Shown: positions 7,252 to 15,659 of the stretch, one piece after another
How the letters are laid out: every line of letters begins with the position of its first letter
How positions within the stretch are numbered: the first letter of the stretch is position 1
Origin: Melioribacter sp051488685
GTDB lineage: Bacteria; Bacteroidota; Ignavibacteria; Ignavibacteriales; Melioribacteraceae
Assembly (NCBI RefSeq): GCF_051488685.1
Contig: NZ_JBPSEH010000001.1
Location: 1-64,000, forward strand
Direction: 5' to 3'
DNA length: 64,000 nucleotides
Program-made: the position numbers and the translations under genes
Notes under the pieces: model-generated
What the model was told of the DNA's origin: nothing
Seen by the model: only the letters and a program-made list of their open reading frames with translations
Database searches by the model: none

Positions 7252-9333
7252 TTAATACCTTACAACAAAATCTATGTCTATCTGCTTTTTGTTAGCATAG
7301 TTTTTTACATTTTCGGATAGTTCGCGTAAGCGGGCACTTTCAAAGTGATAGCCAAAGGCAATGATGGTTTTGGGTTCAAAGTGTTTGTCTGTATCTATTT
7401 TTTCCAGCAATGCTTTTAAATGATCGGCAGTAAAACCCTTGTGCATTAAATAGAGCTTTCCGTTACCATAAAACGATGTATAGCCTCCTAAATCAATGGT
7501 TTCTAACTCTTCTGTTAACGGAATACCATCGTAGGTTTTCCAGGTGGTAAGTAGTGCTTGTATATCTTCGTCGTTAAGTTTTCCGGCATCAAAAAGGGTT
7601 TGCGAGCTGTCAAACGCTTCGGCTTCAAAATTATAATCTTCCCAGATGGGGATGGTTTCAAATATTTTAAAGCCCAAATCCTGCCTTTTAAGGGCTTCAA
7701 TTTCGTTCTGTAGTTTTTTGATTTTTTCTTCTTTGTCTTCTAAATCCAATTGATTATGTAATTCCTGAAGCTCATTTTCTTTTTCTTTGATTTTAGTATC
7801 AATGGTTTCGGTTTTAATTTTTTCTGCTGCTCTTATAAGTCTTTCTTTAGTAATTTCAAATATCGTAGGTTCGGCTTTGAGTTCGTTTTTGACAAAATCA
7901 TAGGCAGTTTGGTTTTTCTTTGGGTCGATTGGTTCTGGTAATTGTACTAAAATAAACTTTCGATTACCCCCATCTTCGGCATTAAGCTGCATCACCGCAT
8001 CGCCTGTGGTGCCACTGCCAGCGAAAAAATCAAGGATGAGGTCTCCGCAAGATGTCGAAATTTGAGCTATTTTGTAAATAAGTGAAATTGGTTTTGAATA
8101 CTCAAAAACTTTTTCATCAAAATACTTTGAAATATCTTTTTTAGCATTATCATTTGAATATTTATTATCAATGAACTCAAGTGAAGATGTGGATTTTTTT
8201 CTTTCTTGTATTTCAATAAAATAGCCGTTTTTCTTATCTTTTTTGATTACAGCATTTTTATAAGTTTTTGTATAAATTCTATCATTTTTAACAACAATGA
8301 AACCATTTTTTAAGCCAAATTCAAATAAGTCTTTTGACCATCTCCAACAAAAGTCGCTTTTAGGATTTGCCTTTTGACGAGCTTCCATTTGTTCTTTTGA
8401 AACATTACCTGGTCGGTAAATTTTTCCGTCAAACTCAATCTCATAATCAAGTGATTTAGAATACTGGATTGAACTATAGTCAAGAGTTTGACTTAATTTA
8501 AAACTCCCCCTTTCTTCAAAGTATTCATCTATTCCATTATACTTTAAATCTTCAAATGAGCTTTTGCCTATAATCAATTTATCGGTTTTACTATAAGTGA
8601 TTAAGTAATCAGTGTTTTTTGCTATTAAGTCCGTTGTTTTTCCTGCCTTTTTTGTAATTCTTGGAAACTCCGCCACAAAATTTTCTTCCCCAAAAATCTC
8701 ATCCATCAAAAGTCGCAGTTGTGCCACTTCGTTATCATCAATAGAAACAAATATTACGCCGTCGTCTCTAAGTAATTGTTTAGCAATGTAAAGTCGCGGG
8801 TACATAAAAGTAAGCCAGGCGCTGTGGCTGTTGCTTTTGCTTTGTGTAAAATCTAAAATCCGTTTGGCTTTTTCTTCGTCAATGCCAATAAGGTTTTGCA
8901 GGTCTTTTACGGTATATTTTCTATCATCATTATACACAAAGCCATCATTACCGGTATTGTAGGGCGGGTCTATGTATATCATTTTTATTTTTTCGTAATA
9001 GGCATTGGCAAGGTGCTTGAGTACTTCCAAATTGTCGCCTTTTATGAGCAGGTTTTCAGAGTTAGTATTTTCAGGTTTTGCGTTGTGGGTTTCGTCTGCT
9101 TTTAATAGTGTTGTAGCGGGGTCGCTTGCCAGGAGCCGTGCATAGCTTTTGCCAAGCCATTCCAGCCCATAGCTTTCTGTGGAAAAAGAAATTTCTTTTT
9201 CGGTAAGATAGTTTTTAAACTTTTCAAAATCAAAATTGCCGTTTTTATCAAAGTAATGCGGAAAATGAGTTTTCAATATTTCTAGATCCTTGTTCTCCAC
9301 TTTTATATCACCTGTAACTTTCTCTTTACGCAT
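7252..9333 (-). CDS. mod: Type III DNA (adenine-N6) methyltransferase, Mod subunit
   Basis: A 693-residue beta-class N6-adenine methyltransferase. The catalytic motif IV DPPYNTG is at 122-128, and the S-adenosylmethionine-binding motif I, DFFAGSGTTGDAVMQLN, follows about 320 residues later. That order is the beta arrangement typical of Type III Mod proteins. The central stretch between the motifs is the target recognition region; a coiled-coil-like helix (about 520-560, rich in E, K and L) follows. The ATG at 9333 has a good ribosome-binding site (AAGAGG). It is the first gene of the mod-AlbA_2-res unit and both modifies host sites and guides Res. Confidence 0.94.
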   Translation of the reverse strand: MRKEKVTGDIKVENKDLEILKTHFPHYFDKNGNFDFEKFKNYLTEKEISFSTESYGLEWLGKSYARLLASDPATTLLKADETHNAKPENTNSENLLIKGDNLEVLKHLANAYYEKIKMIYIDPPYNTGNDGFVYNDDRKYTVKDLQNLIGIDEEKAKRILDFTQSKSNSHSAWLTFMYPRLYIAKQLLRDDGVIFVSIDDNEVAQLRLLMDEIFGEENFVAEFPRITKKAGKTTDLIAKNTDYLITYSKTDKLIIGKSSFEDLKYNGIDEYFEERGSFKLSQTLDYSSIQYSKSLDYEIEFDGKIYRPGNVSKEQMEARQKANPKSDFCWRWSKDLFEFGLKNGFIVVKNDRIYTKTYKNAVIKKDKKNGYFIEIQERKKSTSSLEFIDNKYSNDNAKKDISKYFDEKVFEYSKPISLIYKIAQISTSCGDLILDFFAGSGTTGDAVMQLNAEDGGNRKFILVQLPEPIDPKKNQTAYDFVKNELKAEPTIFEITKERLIRAAEKIKTETIDTKIKEKENELQELHNQLDLEDKEEKIKKLQNEIEALKRQDLGFKIFETIPIWEDYNFEAEAFDSSQTLFDAGKLNDEDIQALLTTWKTYDGIPLTEELETIDLGGYTSFYGNGKLYLMHKGFTADHLKALLEKIDTDKHFEPKTIIAFGYHFESARLRELSENVKNYANKKQIDIDFVVRY

Positions 9334-9374
9334 AGTTAATCCTCTTTTTTATTACGAAATATGACAGCGAGTGT

Positions 9375-9854
9375 TTAAGACAAGCAAATTTGTCCTTTGA
9401 AAATATATCTTAATAAAAATAAAAGTATCAATATAAATTTAGAACCATGCATTTTACACAATGAATTACTGGCAACCTTACTGTTTTCAGATGAACTACT
9501 GTTCAGGGGTTGTTTGACATAAGGCATCCACAACAAATGGCAAAGAATACATACGGTAGCCGCAATGTGACAATTCCAATGTCCTGGAGTTGTGTTTTGA
9601 ATAGTACATCTAAACGCTGCTTTCACATGCTCCTCGTTCTGGAGGTAGATAACTAACAACTGCAGTACGTGAATATCCACGCTCATGAATTTGCTTGATT
9701 TACAGATCGGGTCAAGGAAGATCGCCTTTTGATTGCTCCAAAGATGCAAAGACATCAGGTTTAGCATCTTGTTTTTCTGCTCTTTCAGGGTGAGCACCTC
9801 GCCAAATTGAGCAACTCTAAGTTTTGATTTTACATGGCTCTGACTGGAACTCAT
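9375..9854 (-). pseudogene. Decayed N-terminus of a DNA methylase (Type IIG/Eco57I-like)
   Basis: The open frame begins with VKSKLRVAQFGEVLT followed by NKMLNLM. This closely resembles the conserved opening (KSK-RV-x-GEVFTP...ML-L) of class I N6-adenine DNA methylases of the Type IIG kind. Where the SAM motif EPACGxGNFL should follow, it reads DPICKSSKF, and later residues drift into hydrophobic, low-sense sequence before the stop. A strong Shine-Dalgarno GAGGAGGG remains upstream of the ATG. I read this as a remnant of a second restriction-modification gene rather than a functional protein. Confidence 0.45.
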
Positions 9855-10364
9855 ACCACTATATTACCCTCCTCGAACGGACGACTTGCTTTTATTTTTT
9901 ACGCAATCAAACTTTCACTCAATCGACCAATTTCTACTACAACAATTCTTTTTAATCGACGAAATATTATTTTTTGATCAAATATAACCAACTACTCTAA
10001 AATACTCCAAAAATTTATTTGTTCTTTTCGAAATATTTAAATGTCTACATACATTAAAGATAGATTTCAAACAAAATTTTTTCATTTGATCTGGTTAACA
10101 AAAAAAGCAGGAAATTTTAGAGTTGATAAATTGGGACTGGCAGATAGATAAATCAATTTATTATCAAATTCAGTCATAATTTCAAAAGTTTTTTATATCC
10201 AGGAAACTTGAAATTATCAATAAATGAACGAGGAAAGATGTGTGTGACTTCAGACTTTATGAAATATAGATTTAACAAAATAAAATATTTACGAGTACAA
10301 TTCTTCTTCATTAAAATTTGTCATTTTTTTATTAAGGCAATATATTTCGGCATAAAATTTTAAT
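9855..10364. other. Non-coding A+T-rich gap before tRNA-Arg
   Basis: About 510 bases between the methylase remnant and the tRNA. Apart from the Shine-Dalgarno of the remnant at its left edge, I see no convincing reading frame, repeat or hairpin. It marks the boundary between the accessory island and the conserved chromosome. Confidence 0.5.
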
Positions 10365-10439
10365 GCCCCCGTAGCTCAGCGTGGATAGAGCAGCGGTTTC
10401 CTAAACCGCGTGTCGGAGGTTCGAGTCCTCTCGGGGGTA
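10365..10439 (+). tRNA. tRNA-Arg (anticodon CCU)
   Basis: A full cloverleaf can be folded: acceptor GCCCCCG/CGGGGGT, D stem GCTC/GAGC, anticodon stem GCGGT/ACCGC with loop TTCCTAA (anticodon CCT, reading AGG), a five-base variable loop, and T arm GGAGG-TTCGAGT-CCTCT. The CCA end is not encoded. It borders the accessory island, but its 3' end points away from it. Confidence 0.95.
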
Positions 10440-10460
10440 CAAAACTTAATCGAGGGATGT

Positions 10461-10751
10461 GTGAAAAAGTTATTAACTACGCTAATTTTCGCCCTTGTAG
10501 ATATCGTCTGTTTCCTGCAGGGCTCAGTTATCCTTGTATATTCACTCCTTCATGTAAAATACAAAGTCGAAATTGCACGCGCCGAAGGTTTTACTTCTGT
10601 TGAACTAAGTAATTTGCCCGTCGCAATTGGAGGTTACTACTACTATCCCGAGTCGTATATAAAAATTGCAATGATTGGTATTGGATTAATTGTAATGGGT
10701 ATACTAATGCGCAGCTGGCGCAAACATTATATTGAAAGCGCCGAAATCTAA
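10461..10751 (+). CDS. Small two-helix membrane protein, unknown
   Basis: A 96-residue protein with hydrophobic helices near residues 3-26 and 66-83 and a short soluble section between them (RAEGFTSVELSNLPVAIGGY). I chose the GTG at 10461, preceded by CGAGGGA; a longer frame would run back into the tRNA gene. Its stop overlaps the mgtE stop on the other strand by four bases. No family recognised. Confidence 0.6.
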   Translation: MKKLLTTLIFALVDIVCFLQGSVILVYSLLHVKYKVEIARAEGFTSVELSNLPVAIGGYYYYPESYIKIAMIGIGLIVMGILMRSWRKHYIESAEI

Positions 10752-12130
10752 GGCAAAAGCGTTCCACTTAGCATCATGTGAGCCACGGTAAAATAAATTA
10801 TAATACCCGTTACATCGACCAGAGTCGCAATAAAAGGCGCCGATGAGGTTGCAGGATCGAATCCCAATTTCTTCATAATAAAGGGCAACATCGAACCCAT
10901 CAAACTTCCCCAGGCAACAACTCCAATTATTGAACATGCTACAGTAGTAGCTAGCAAAAGCCAGTGGTCGCCATAACTATTTCCTGCATATTGCCAGATT
11001 GTAATTCGTATAAATCCAATAATTGCCAGGATTACACCAAGCAGTAATCCCGTAATAATTTCCCGCCTGAAAACGTAGATCCAGTCCTTCAATGTAATTT
11101 CATTTAGAGCCAGAGCGCGAATGATAAGTGTGGAGGCCTGAGAACCTGAATTACCACCACTCGAAATAATTAAAGGAAGAAAAAGAGCAAGGACTACCGC
11201 CTGACTAATTTCATGTTCGAAAAATCCCATCACAGTAGCTGTAAACATTTCACCAATGAACAAGATGCTAAGCCATACAGCTCTTTTTTTAATCATTTCA
11301 AGTACGGGTGTATCTGGATAAGGTTCTTCGAGAGCTTCAACTGCTGCACTTTTATGGATATCTTCTGTGGTTTCTTCTTCGGCTACGTCCAGGACATCAT
11401 CAACAGTTACAATTCCGACCAGTACTCCTGATGAATCTGTAACAGGCAAAGCAATTCGATCGTACTTCTTAAAAACCTCGATTGCAGTTTCCTGGTCGTC
11501 ATTTACTTTCAACGATACAAAATTTCCGTCCATCAATTCCGATACTTTTGTGTCAAGTGGTGCCAGCAAAAAATCCCGAATTTTTATATCGTCAATTAAT
11601 TTCCCTTTGTCGTCCACTACATACAAAATGTTCAAAGTTTCTTTATCGTGCCCGTATTTTCTGATATAATCGAGAGTATCCTGAACTGTCCAGTTTTCCC
11701 TGATTGCAATATAGTCGGGTGTCATTAAACGACCGACGCTATCTTCGGGATAGCCGAGAAGTTGTTGAGCAATTTTGCGTTCTTCTGGAGTAAGGTAGTT
11801 TATCATCTGTTTAACTACATTCGGCGGCATTTCTTCGAAGAGAGCTGTACGGTCGTCGGGCGACATTTCATTGAGAAGTTCAGCAATCTTCTCCTGACTC
11901 ATCGACCTGATAAGATCAATCTGTGTATCGTAATCGAGGTATTCAAATACATCTGCAGCAAGTTCTTTGGGCAGCAGTCTGAACAAGAGAGCGCGTTCCT
12001 CTTCGTCAAGATTTAAAATAAGATCCGCAATATCGGTGGGATCCCAATCGATAAGAATTTCTTTGAGTTCAGAGAATTTTCTGGTTTTAATTAATTCTTT
12101 GATTTCGGGGTTGACAAGCATAGTCAGCAT
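10748..12130 (-). CDS. mgtE: Magnesium transporter MgtE
   Basis: A 460-residue Mg2+ channel of the inner membrane. The N-terminal MgtE_N superhelical domain (repeats such as LFRLLPKELAADVFEYLD) covers about 1-130. A CBS pair follows at about 135-255 (VGRLMTPDYIAIRENWTVQ; LPVTDSSGVLVGIVTVDDV) and acts as the Mg2+ sensor in the family. Five C-terminal transmembrane helices include the signature SSGGNSGSQAST. The length is normal. The ATG at 12130 follows GGAGGT; that ribosome-binding site can pair with an upstream segment. The gene appears monocistronic and converges with the small membrane protein gene. Confidence 0.95.
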   Translation of the reverse strand: MLTMLVNPEIKELIKTRKFSELKEILIDWDPTDIADLILNLDEEERALLFRLLPKELAADVFEYLDYDTQIDLIRSMSQEKIAELLNEMSPDDRTALFEEMPPNVVKQMINYLTPEERKIAQQLLGYPEDSVGRLMTPDYIAIRENWTVQDTLDYIRKYGHDKETLNILYVVDDKGKLIDDIKIRDFLLAPLDTKVSELMDGNFVSLKVNDDQETAIEVFKKYDRIALPVTDSSGVLVGIVTVDDVLDVAEEETTEDIHKSAAVEALEEPYPDTPVLEMIKKRAVWLSILFIGEMFTATVMGFFEHEISQAVVLALFLPLIISSGGNSGSQASTLIIRALALNEITLKDWIYVFRREIITGLLLGVILAIIGFIRITIWQYAGNSYGDHWLLLATTVACSIIGVVAWGSLMGSMLPFIMKKLGFDPATSSAPFIATLVDVTGIIIYFTVAHMMLSGTLLP

Positions 12131-12134
12131 AAAT

Positions 12135-12157
12135 TACCTCCGTTGAGTGGTGAGGTA
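12135..12157 (-). promoter_or_regulatory. Hairpin that could mask the mgtE ribosome-binding site
   Basis: In the minus-strand leader, TACCTC (12152-12157 read in reverse) can pair with GAGGTA (12135-12140), forming a 6-bp stem with an 11-nt loop. The 3' arm contains most of the Shine-Dalgarno of mgtE, five bases before the ATG. It suggests translational control, but so short a stem could be chance. No M-box aptamer is visible in this short leader. Confidence 0.35.
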
Positions 12158-12219
12158 CGGAATTGATTAAAATCGGCAGGTCAAGATAATACTTTAATGT
12201 TAAAAATCACATTCTAAAT

Positions 12220-13845
12220 TCAAAATTTCTTAAATTCTGCAATAATTTTATTGATCTCTTCCTCGCTTATGCCGCTGCCGAATTGTTTGTTAGTTTCCTT
12301 TTTAGAAGTATTGAAAGAACCGACAGGTGGATTGCCTGCACGTGCTCTTAATCTTTCTTCTATAATATTTGTAAAGCTGGATGAGACGGTTTCAGTTTTT
12401 GTGAAACTGTTTCCGTCCAGCGAATTAATAACATTGCCTTTATTAATTGGATTGGTCTCAAAAGCCAGAGTTTTAATATTCATCAGATGAGAAGCCGTAA
12501 CGTTTTCCGATATAATTGAACCTCCCCAGGTTCCGGGGCCTAAAGTCATTGATGGAATTAATCCCGTTGTATAGCCCACAGCGCCAACAGAAGATGGTGT
12601 GTTAACAACAATACGAAATGCCGGTTTTTCCAGCGCAAATTTTAAAATTATATCTCTATCGTTTGAATGGATAGCCATCGTATGGCCAAGTCCTCCAAAC
12701 TGGAGCAGTTCAATTGAACGGTGGCAACCTTCGAGCCAGCCGTCAACTGTGTAGAAAGCCAGGATGGGCGATAGTTTTTCGATCGAAAGGGGTTCTTCTT
12801 TTCCAACTTTGTTACATTCAGCTATCAGTACCGTAGTGCTGGAAGGCACCTCAAATCCTGCATAGGAAGCAATCCAGGTAGCTGACTTACCGACAATATC
12901 GGAATTGAGTTTGGCACCTTTGGCAACTTTTTCTTCGAGAAGTTTTTTTTCTTCGGCATTGAGGAAATAGCAACCGAGCTTTCTGGCTTCTTCAATTACT
13001 TTTTCTTTTATCGGACGATCTACAATCATTGCCTGTTCGGAAGAACACAAGACTCCATTGTCGAATGTGGTGCCATAGACGATATCTGCCACTGCTTTTT
13101 TAATGTCTGCAGTTCTTTCAATAAAAGCAGGCACGTTACCTGGTCCAACTCCGTATGCAGGTTTGCCGGCGCTGTATGCGGCGCGTACCATTGGAGTGCT
13201 ACCCGTAGCCAGTATGACCGCAATGTTTGGATCGTGCATCAATGCTTTTGTGCCTTCGAGAGTAGGAATTGTTAAAGTCTGGATTAAGCCAGCTGGAGCG
13301 CCCGCCTTTTCGGCTGCTTCAGAAAGTATATTCAAAGCTTCTGCTGTCGACTTAACTGCTTTGGGATGCGGACTGGCAACAATTCCATTCCTGCATTTTA
13401 AAGAAATTATTGCTTTGAACAATGCTGTCGATGTTGGATTTGTGGATGGAATAAGAGCAGCAACTACTCCCATCGGCTCGGCAATTTTTACTACTTTGCC
13501 GTTATTCCTGACTTCGATTATGCCAACAGTCTTGAGATCTTTAATCGAATTATAGACATCCCGCGTGGCAAATTGATTTTTAATAATCTTATCTGAAACT
13601 TTACCAAACCCGGTCTCCTCGTGAGCAAGTCGAGCCAGTCTTTCAGCTTCTCTGAACCCTGCCTCGCACATAGCTTCAACAATTTTATCGACTTGCTTTT
13701 GAGTAAAATGTTTGAATTCAAGCTGAGCCTCTTTTGCCTTTGCGGCTAAATTGCGAGCCATTTGAATCGACTGAAGGTCCTTATCGAAATCCATTTGCGT
13801 CCCTAATTTTTCTTCAAATATAACGACTCCCTTTTCAAAGGTCAA
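12220..13845 (-). CDS. Acetylating aldehyde dehydrogenase (CoA-dependent), with C-terminal tail
   Basis: A 541-residue member of the aldehyde dehydrogenase family that converts acetaldehyde or propionaldehyde plus CoA to the acyl-CoA with NAD+ (EutE/PduP/AdhE-N type). Seen: the cofactor region with PSTNPTST, GSTPMV, the YGVGPGNVPAFI loop, catalytic Cys267 (FDNGVLCSSE), and TLGPGTWGGSI near the C-terminal part. No iron alcohol dehydrogenase domain follows, so it is not AdhE. After residue about 500 comes a polar linker and a terminal amphipathic helix, ISEEEINKIIAEFKKF, like a bacterial-microcompartment encapsulation peptide. An alternative start is Met18. No shell genes lie in the window. Confidence 0.88.
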   Translation of the reverse strand: MTFEKGVVIFEEKLGTQMDFDKDLQSIQMARNLAAKAKEAQLEFKHFTQKQVDKIVEAMCEAGFREAERLARLAHEETGFGKVSDKIIKNQFATRDVYNSIKDLKTVGIIEVRNNGKVVKIAEPMGVVAALIPSTNPTSTALFKAIISLKCRNGIVASPHPKAVKSTAEALNILSEAAEKAGAPAGLIQTLTIPTLEGTKALMHDPNIAVILATGSTPMVRAAYSAGKPAYGVGPGNVPAFIERTADIKKAVADIVYGTTFDNGVLCSSEQAMIVDRPIKEKVIEEARKLGCYFLNAEEKKLLEEKVAKGAKLNSDIVGKSATWIASYAGFEVPSSTTVLIAECNKVGKEEPLSIEKLSPILAFYTVDGWLEGCHRSIELLQFGGLGHTMAIHSNDRDIILKFALEKPAFRIVVNTPSSVGAVGYTTGLIPSMTLGPGTWGGSIISENVTASHLMNIKTLAFETNPINKGNVINSLDGNSFTKTETVSSSFTNIIEERLRARAGNPPVGSFNTSKKETNKQFGSGISEEEINKIIAEFKKF

Positions 13846-13849
13846 TTTT

Positions 13850-14602
13850 TTATCTGTTCATCAACTTCTTCAGTCGCTGGTATCCAGATTTGCTTACAGA
13901 GATTTTATCCCCATTTTTCAAAATCGCTTTGTAGGATTCTTTTTCGTAAGGTTCCAGCTGCACAATTGCATCGAGGCGAGCAATAAAAGAGCGGTGCAAG
14001 CGCAAAAAGTTATCGGAATTTAAATTCTTTTCGAACCATCTCATTGTCTTTTGTTTCAGGAATTTTCCCCTTTCAGTGTGCAACATTACGTAATCGTCCT
14101 GCGCTTCAATATAAATTATTTCATTGGCAGGAATGATTAAAATCTTGCTGTTGTGCTTTAAAACCACACGTTCGAGCCATTCGCCTTTTTCTTTATCTGC
14201 TTCTTTCAATTTGTTTAGTTTATTCAGTAGTTCCGACTTATTCCCGATGTACATTTTTGCTTTTTCGAGAGCTGCTTTGAATCGCTCTTTTGAAAATGGT
14301 TTCAACAAATAATCGACTGCATTAACTTCAAATGCTTTGATGGCATATTGATCGAATGCAGTAGTAAAAATTATTGCGGGTGGCTCGTCGATCAATTCGA
14401 GCATTTCGAAACCTGTTATCTTTGGCATCTGTATATCGATAAAAATTAAATCGGGCTTTACTTCATTTAACATCTTTATTGCTTCAAAACCATTTGAGCA
14501 TTCACCTACAATTTCAAATTCTTCGTAATCGGACAAATACTCAGCCACAATATCGCGTGCTAATTTTTCGTCGTCGACTATCAACGCTTTTATCTTTTTC
14601 AT
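13850..14602 (-). CDS. LytTR-family response regulator
   Basis: A 250-residue two-component regulator. Receiver domain 1-120: acidic pair ALIVDDE at 7-13, phospho-acceptor Asp56 (FIDIQMPK), switch Thr (FTTAFDQYA) and conserved Lys in YLLKPF. C-terminal LytTR DNA-binding domain at about 140-245 (IIYIEAQDDYVMLHT, FLRLHRSFIARLDAI). Its start overlaps the stop of the histidine kinase gene by four bases, so the pair is one unit with the two LiaF-like genes upstream. Likely output is control of envelope genes, possibly of its own operon. Confidence 0.93.
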   Translation of the reverse strand: MKKIKALIVDDEKLARDIVAEYLSDYEEFEIVGECSNGFEAIKMLNEVKPDLIFIDIQMPKITGFEMLELIDEPPAIIFTTAFDQYAIKAFEVNAVDYLLKPFSKERFKAALEKAKMYIGNKSELLNKLNKLKEADKEKGEWLERVVLKHNSKILIIPANEIIYIEAQDDYVMLHTERGKFLKQKTMRWFEKNLNSDNFLRLHRSFIARLDAIVQLEPYEKESYKAILKNGDKISVSKSGYQRLKKLMNR

Positions 14603-15648
14603 AAATACTCCGGTATGTAAATATCAACCCTGAATAGTCCTTTGTCTTTATCGATAGTGATAAGATTTTCGTTGTTGTAAAATAATTTGAGCCTGTTTTT
14701 AATATTCTTCAAGCCGATGCCTTCGCCTTTTCGGGGCACGGCTTCAGGGTCGTAATTATTTTCCATAGTTATTTGAATGAATCCATTGCCTTTTTTGCAT
14801 TTTAATTTAATCGTTACTTTTTCGACGCTTTCGTAAACGCCGTGCTTAATTGCATTCTCAAAGAGAGGCTGTAGCAGCATGGCGGGCACTTCCACCTTGC
14901 CACATTCGTCGTCGCATTCTTCGACGTAGTCGAATTTGTCTCCGAACCTGACTTTTTCGATGTCGAGATAGAGTCGCGAATTTTCGAGCTCTTCTTTCAA
15001 AGGATTGGTTTGATTTTCGTTGCGGGATAAAGTACTTCTTAAAAAAGTCGAAAGTTTAATCGTCATCTCTCTGGCTTTTGCTGGATTGCTCAGTGTCAAA
15101 GAGCTGATGGAATTGAGACTGTTAAAAATAAAGTGTGGATTAATTTGATATTTCAACGACCTCAATTCCGTCTCTTTGAGTAAAGTTTTCAGCTCGGCTT
15201 CCTTCAATAATTTATCGTGAAAGTTATTGTAATAAATAAGAACGTAATCAATAGCGATAATAATAATGTAAAACATAATTCCCGCAATTGAACGCCATAC
15301 AAGGCTACTGTTGAGTATCGACAAATATTTTTTATCTTCAATAATATTCGATAGAATAAAATAAGAAATACCAAGCCAGAAAGTTGTAATGATAAATGCA
15401 GATGCAATATGATTTAGAATAATCTTAAACGCAGAATAATTATCGAGTGAATTGAAATTTACCATATACCAGAAGCTAAGTCCCAGAAAACAATAAAGCC
15501 CATTAAAAATGATACTGTCGATAATCGAGTAACCGAAAGAGACGTCCACAATAAAAGTAAGAATTAACGAATGTGCCACAGCAATAAACACCCACAACAG
15601 AAAATAGATTAAGAGAAGTTTTCTATTTTTGATAAAAGGATTAATCAT
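14599..15648 (-). CDS. LytS/YehU-type sensor histidine kinase
   Basis: A 349-residue membrane kinase. Four hydrophobic segments occupy residues 10-140, with no large extracytoplasmic domain. The His_kinase domain follows, with the phospho-accepting His172 in YQINPHFIFNSLNS, and then a HATPase domain: PAMLLQPLFENAIKHG (N box) and GEGIGLKNIKNRL (G box). The lack of an external sensor domain suggests a signal received in the membrane or from the LiaF-like partner proteins encoded 12 bp upstream. It phosphorylates the LytTR regulator downstream. Confidence 0.93.
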   Translation of the reverse strand: MINPFIKNRKLLLIYFLLWVFIAVAHSLILTFIVDVSFGYSIIDSIIFNGLYCFLGLSFWYMVNFNSLDNYSAFKIILNHIASAFIITTFWLGISYFILSNIIEDKKYLSILNSSLVWRSIAGIMFYIIIIAIDYVLIYYNNFHDKLLKEAELKTLLKETELRSLKYQINPHFIFNSLNSISSLTLSNPAKAREMTIKLSTFLRSTLSRNENQTNPLKEELENSRLYLDIEKVRFGDKFDYVEECDDECGKVEVPAMLLQPLFENAIKHGVYESVEKVTIKLKCKKGNGFIQITMENNYDPEAVPRKGEGIGLKNIKNRLKLFYNNENLITIDKDKGLFRVDIYIPEYL

Positions 15649-15659
15649 ATTATTTTTCG

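Noticed and set aside
10365..10439. tRNA-Arg as the integration site of the island
   Set aside because: The island lies on the 5' side of the tRNA, and no copy of its 3' end was found at the other border.
12131..12219. M-box riboswitch before mgtE
   Set aside because: The leader is under 100 bases and shows no M-box-like helices.
13103..13555. Plus-strand 150-codon frame inside the aldehyde dehydrogenase gene
   Set aside because: It is the antisense shadow of a clearly real gene with catalytic residues; its translation has no family features.
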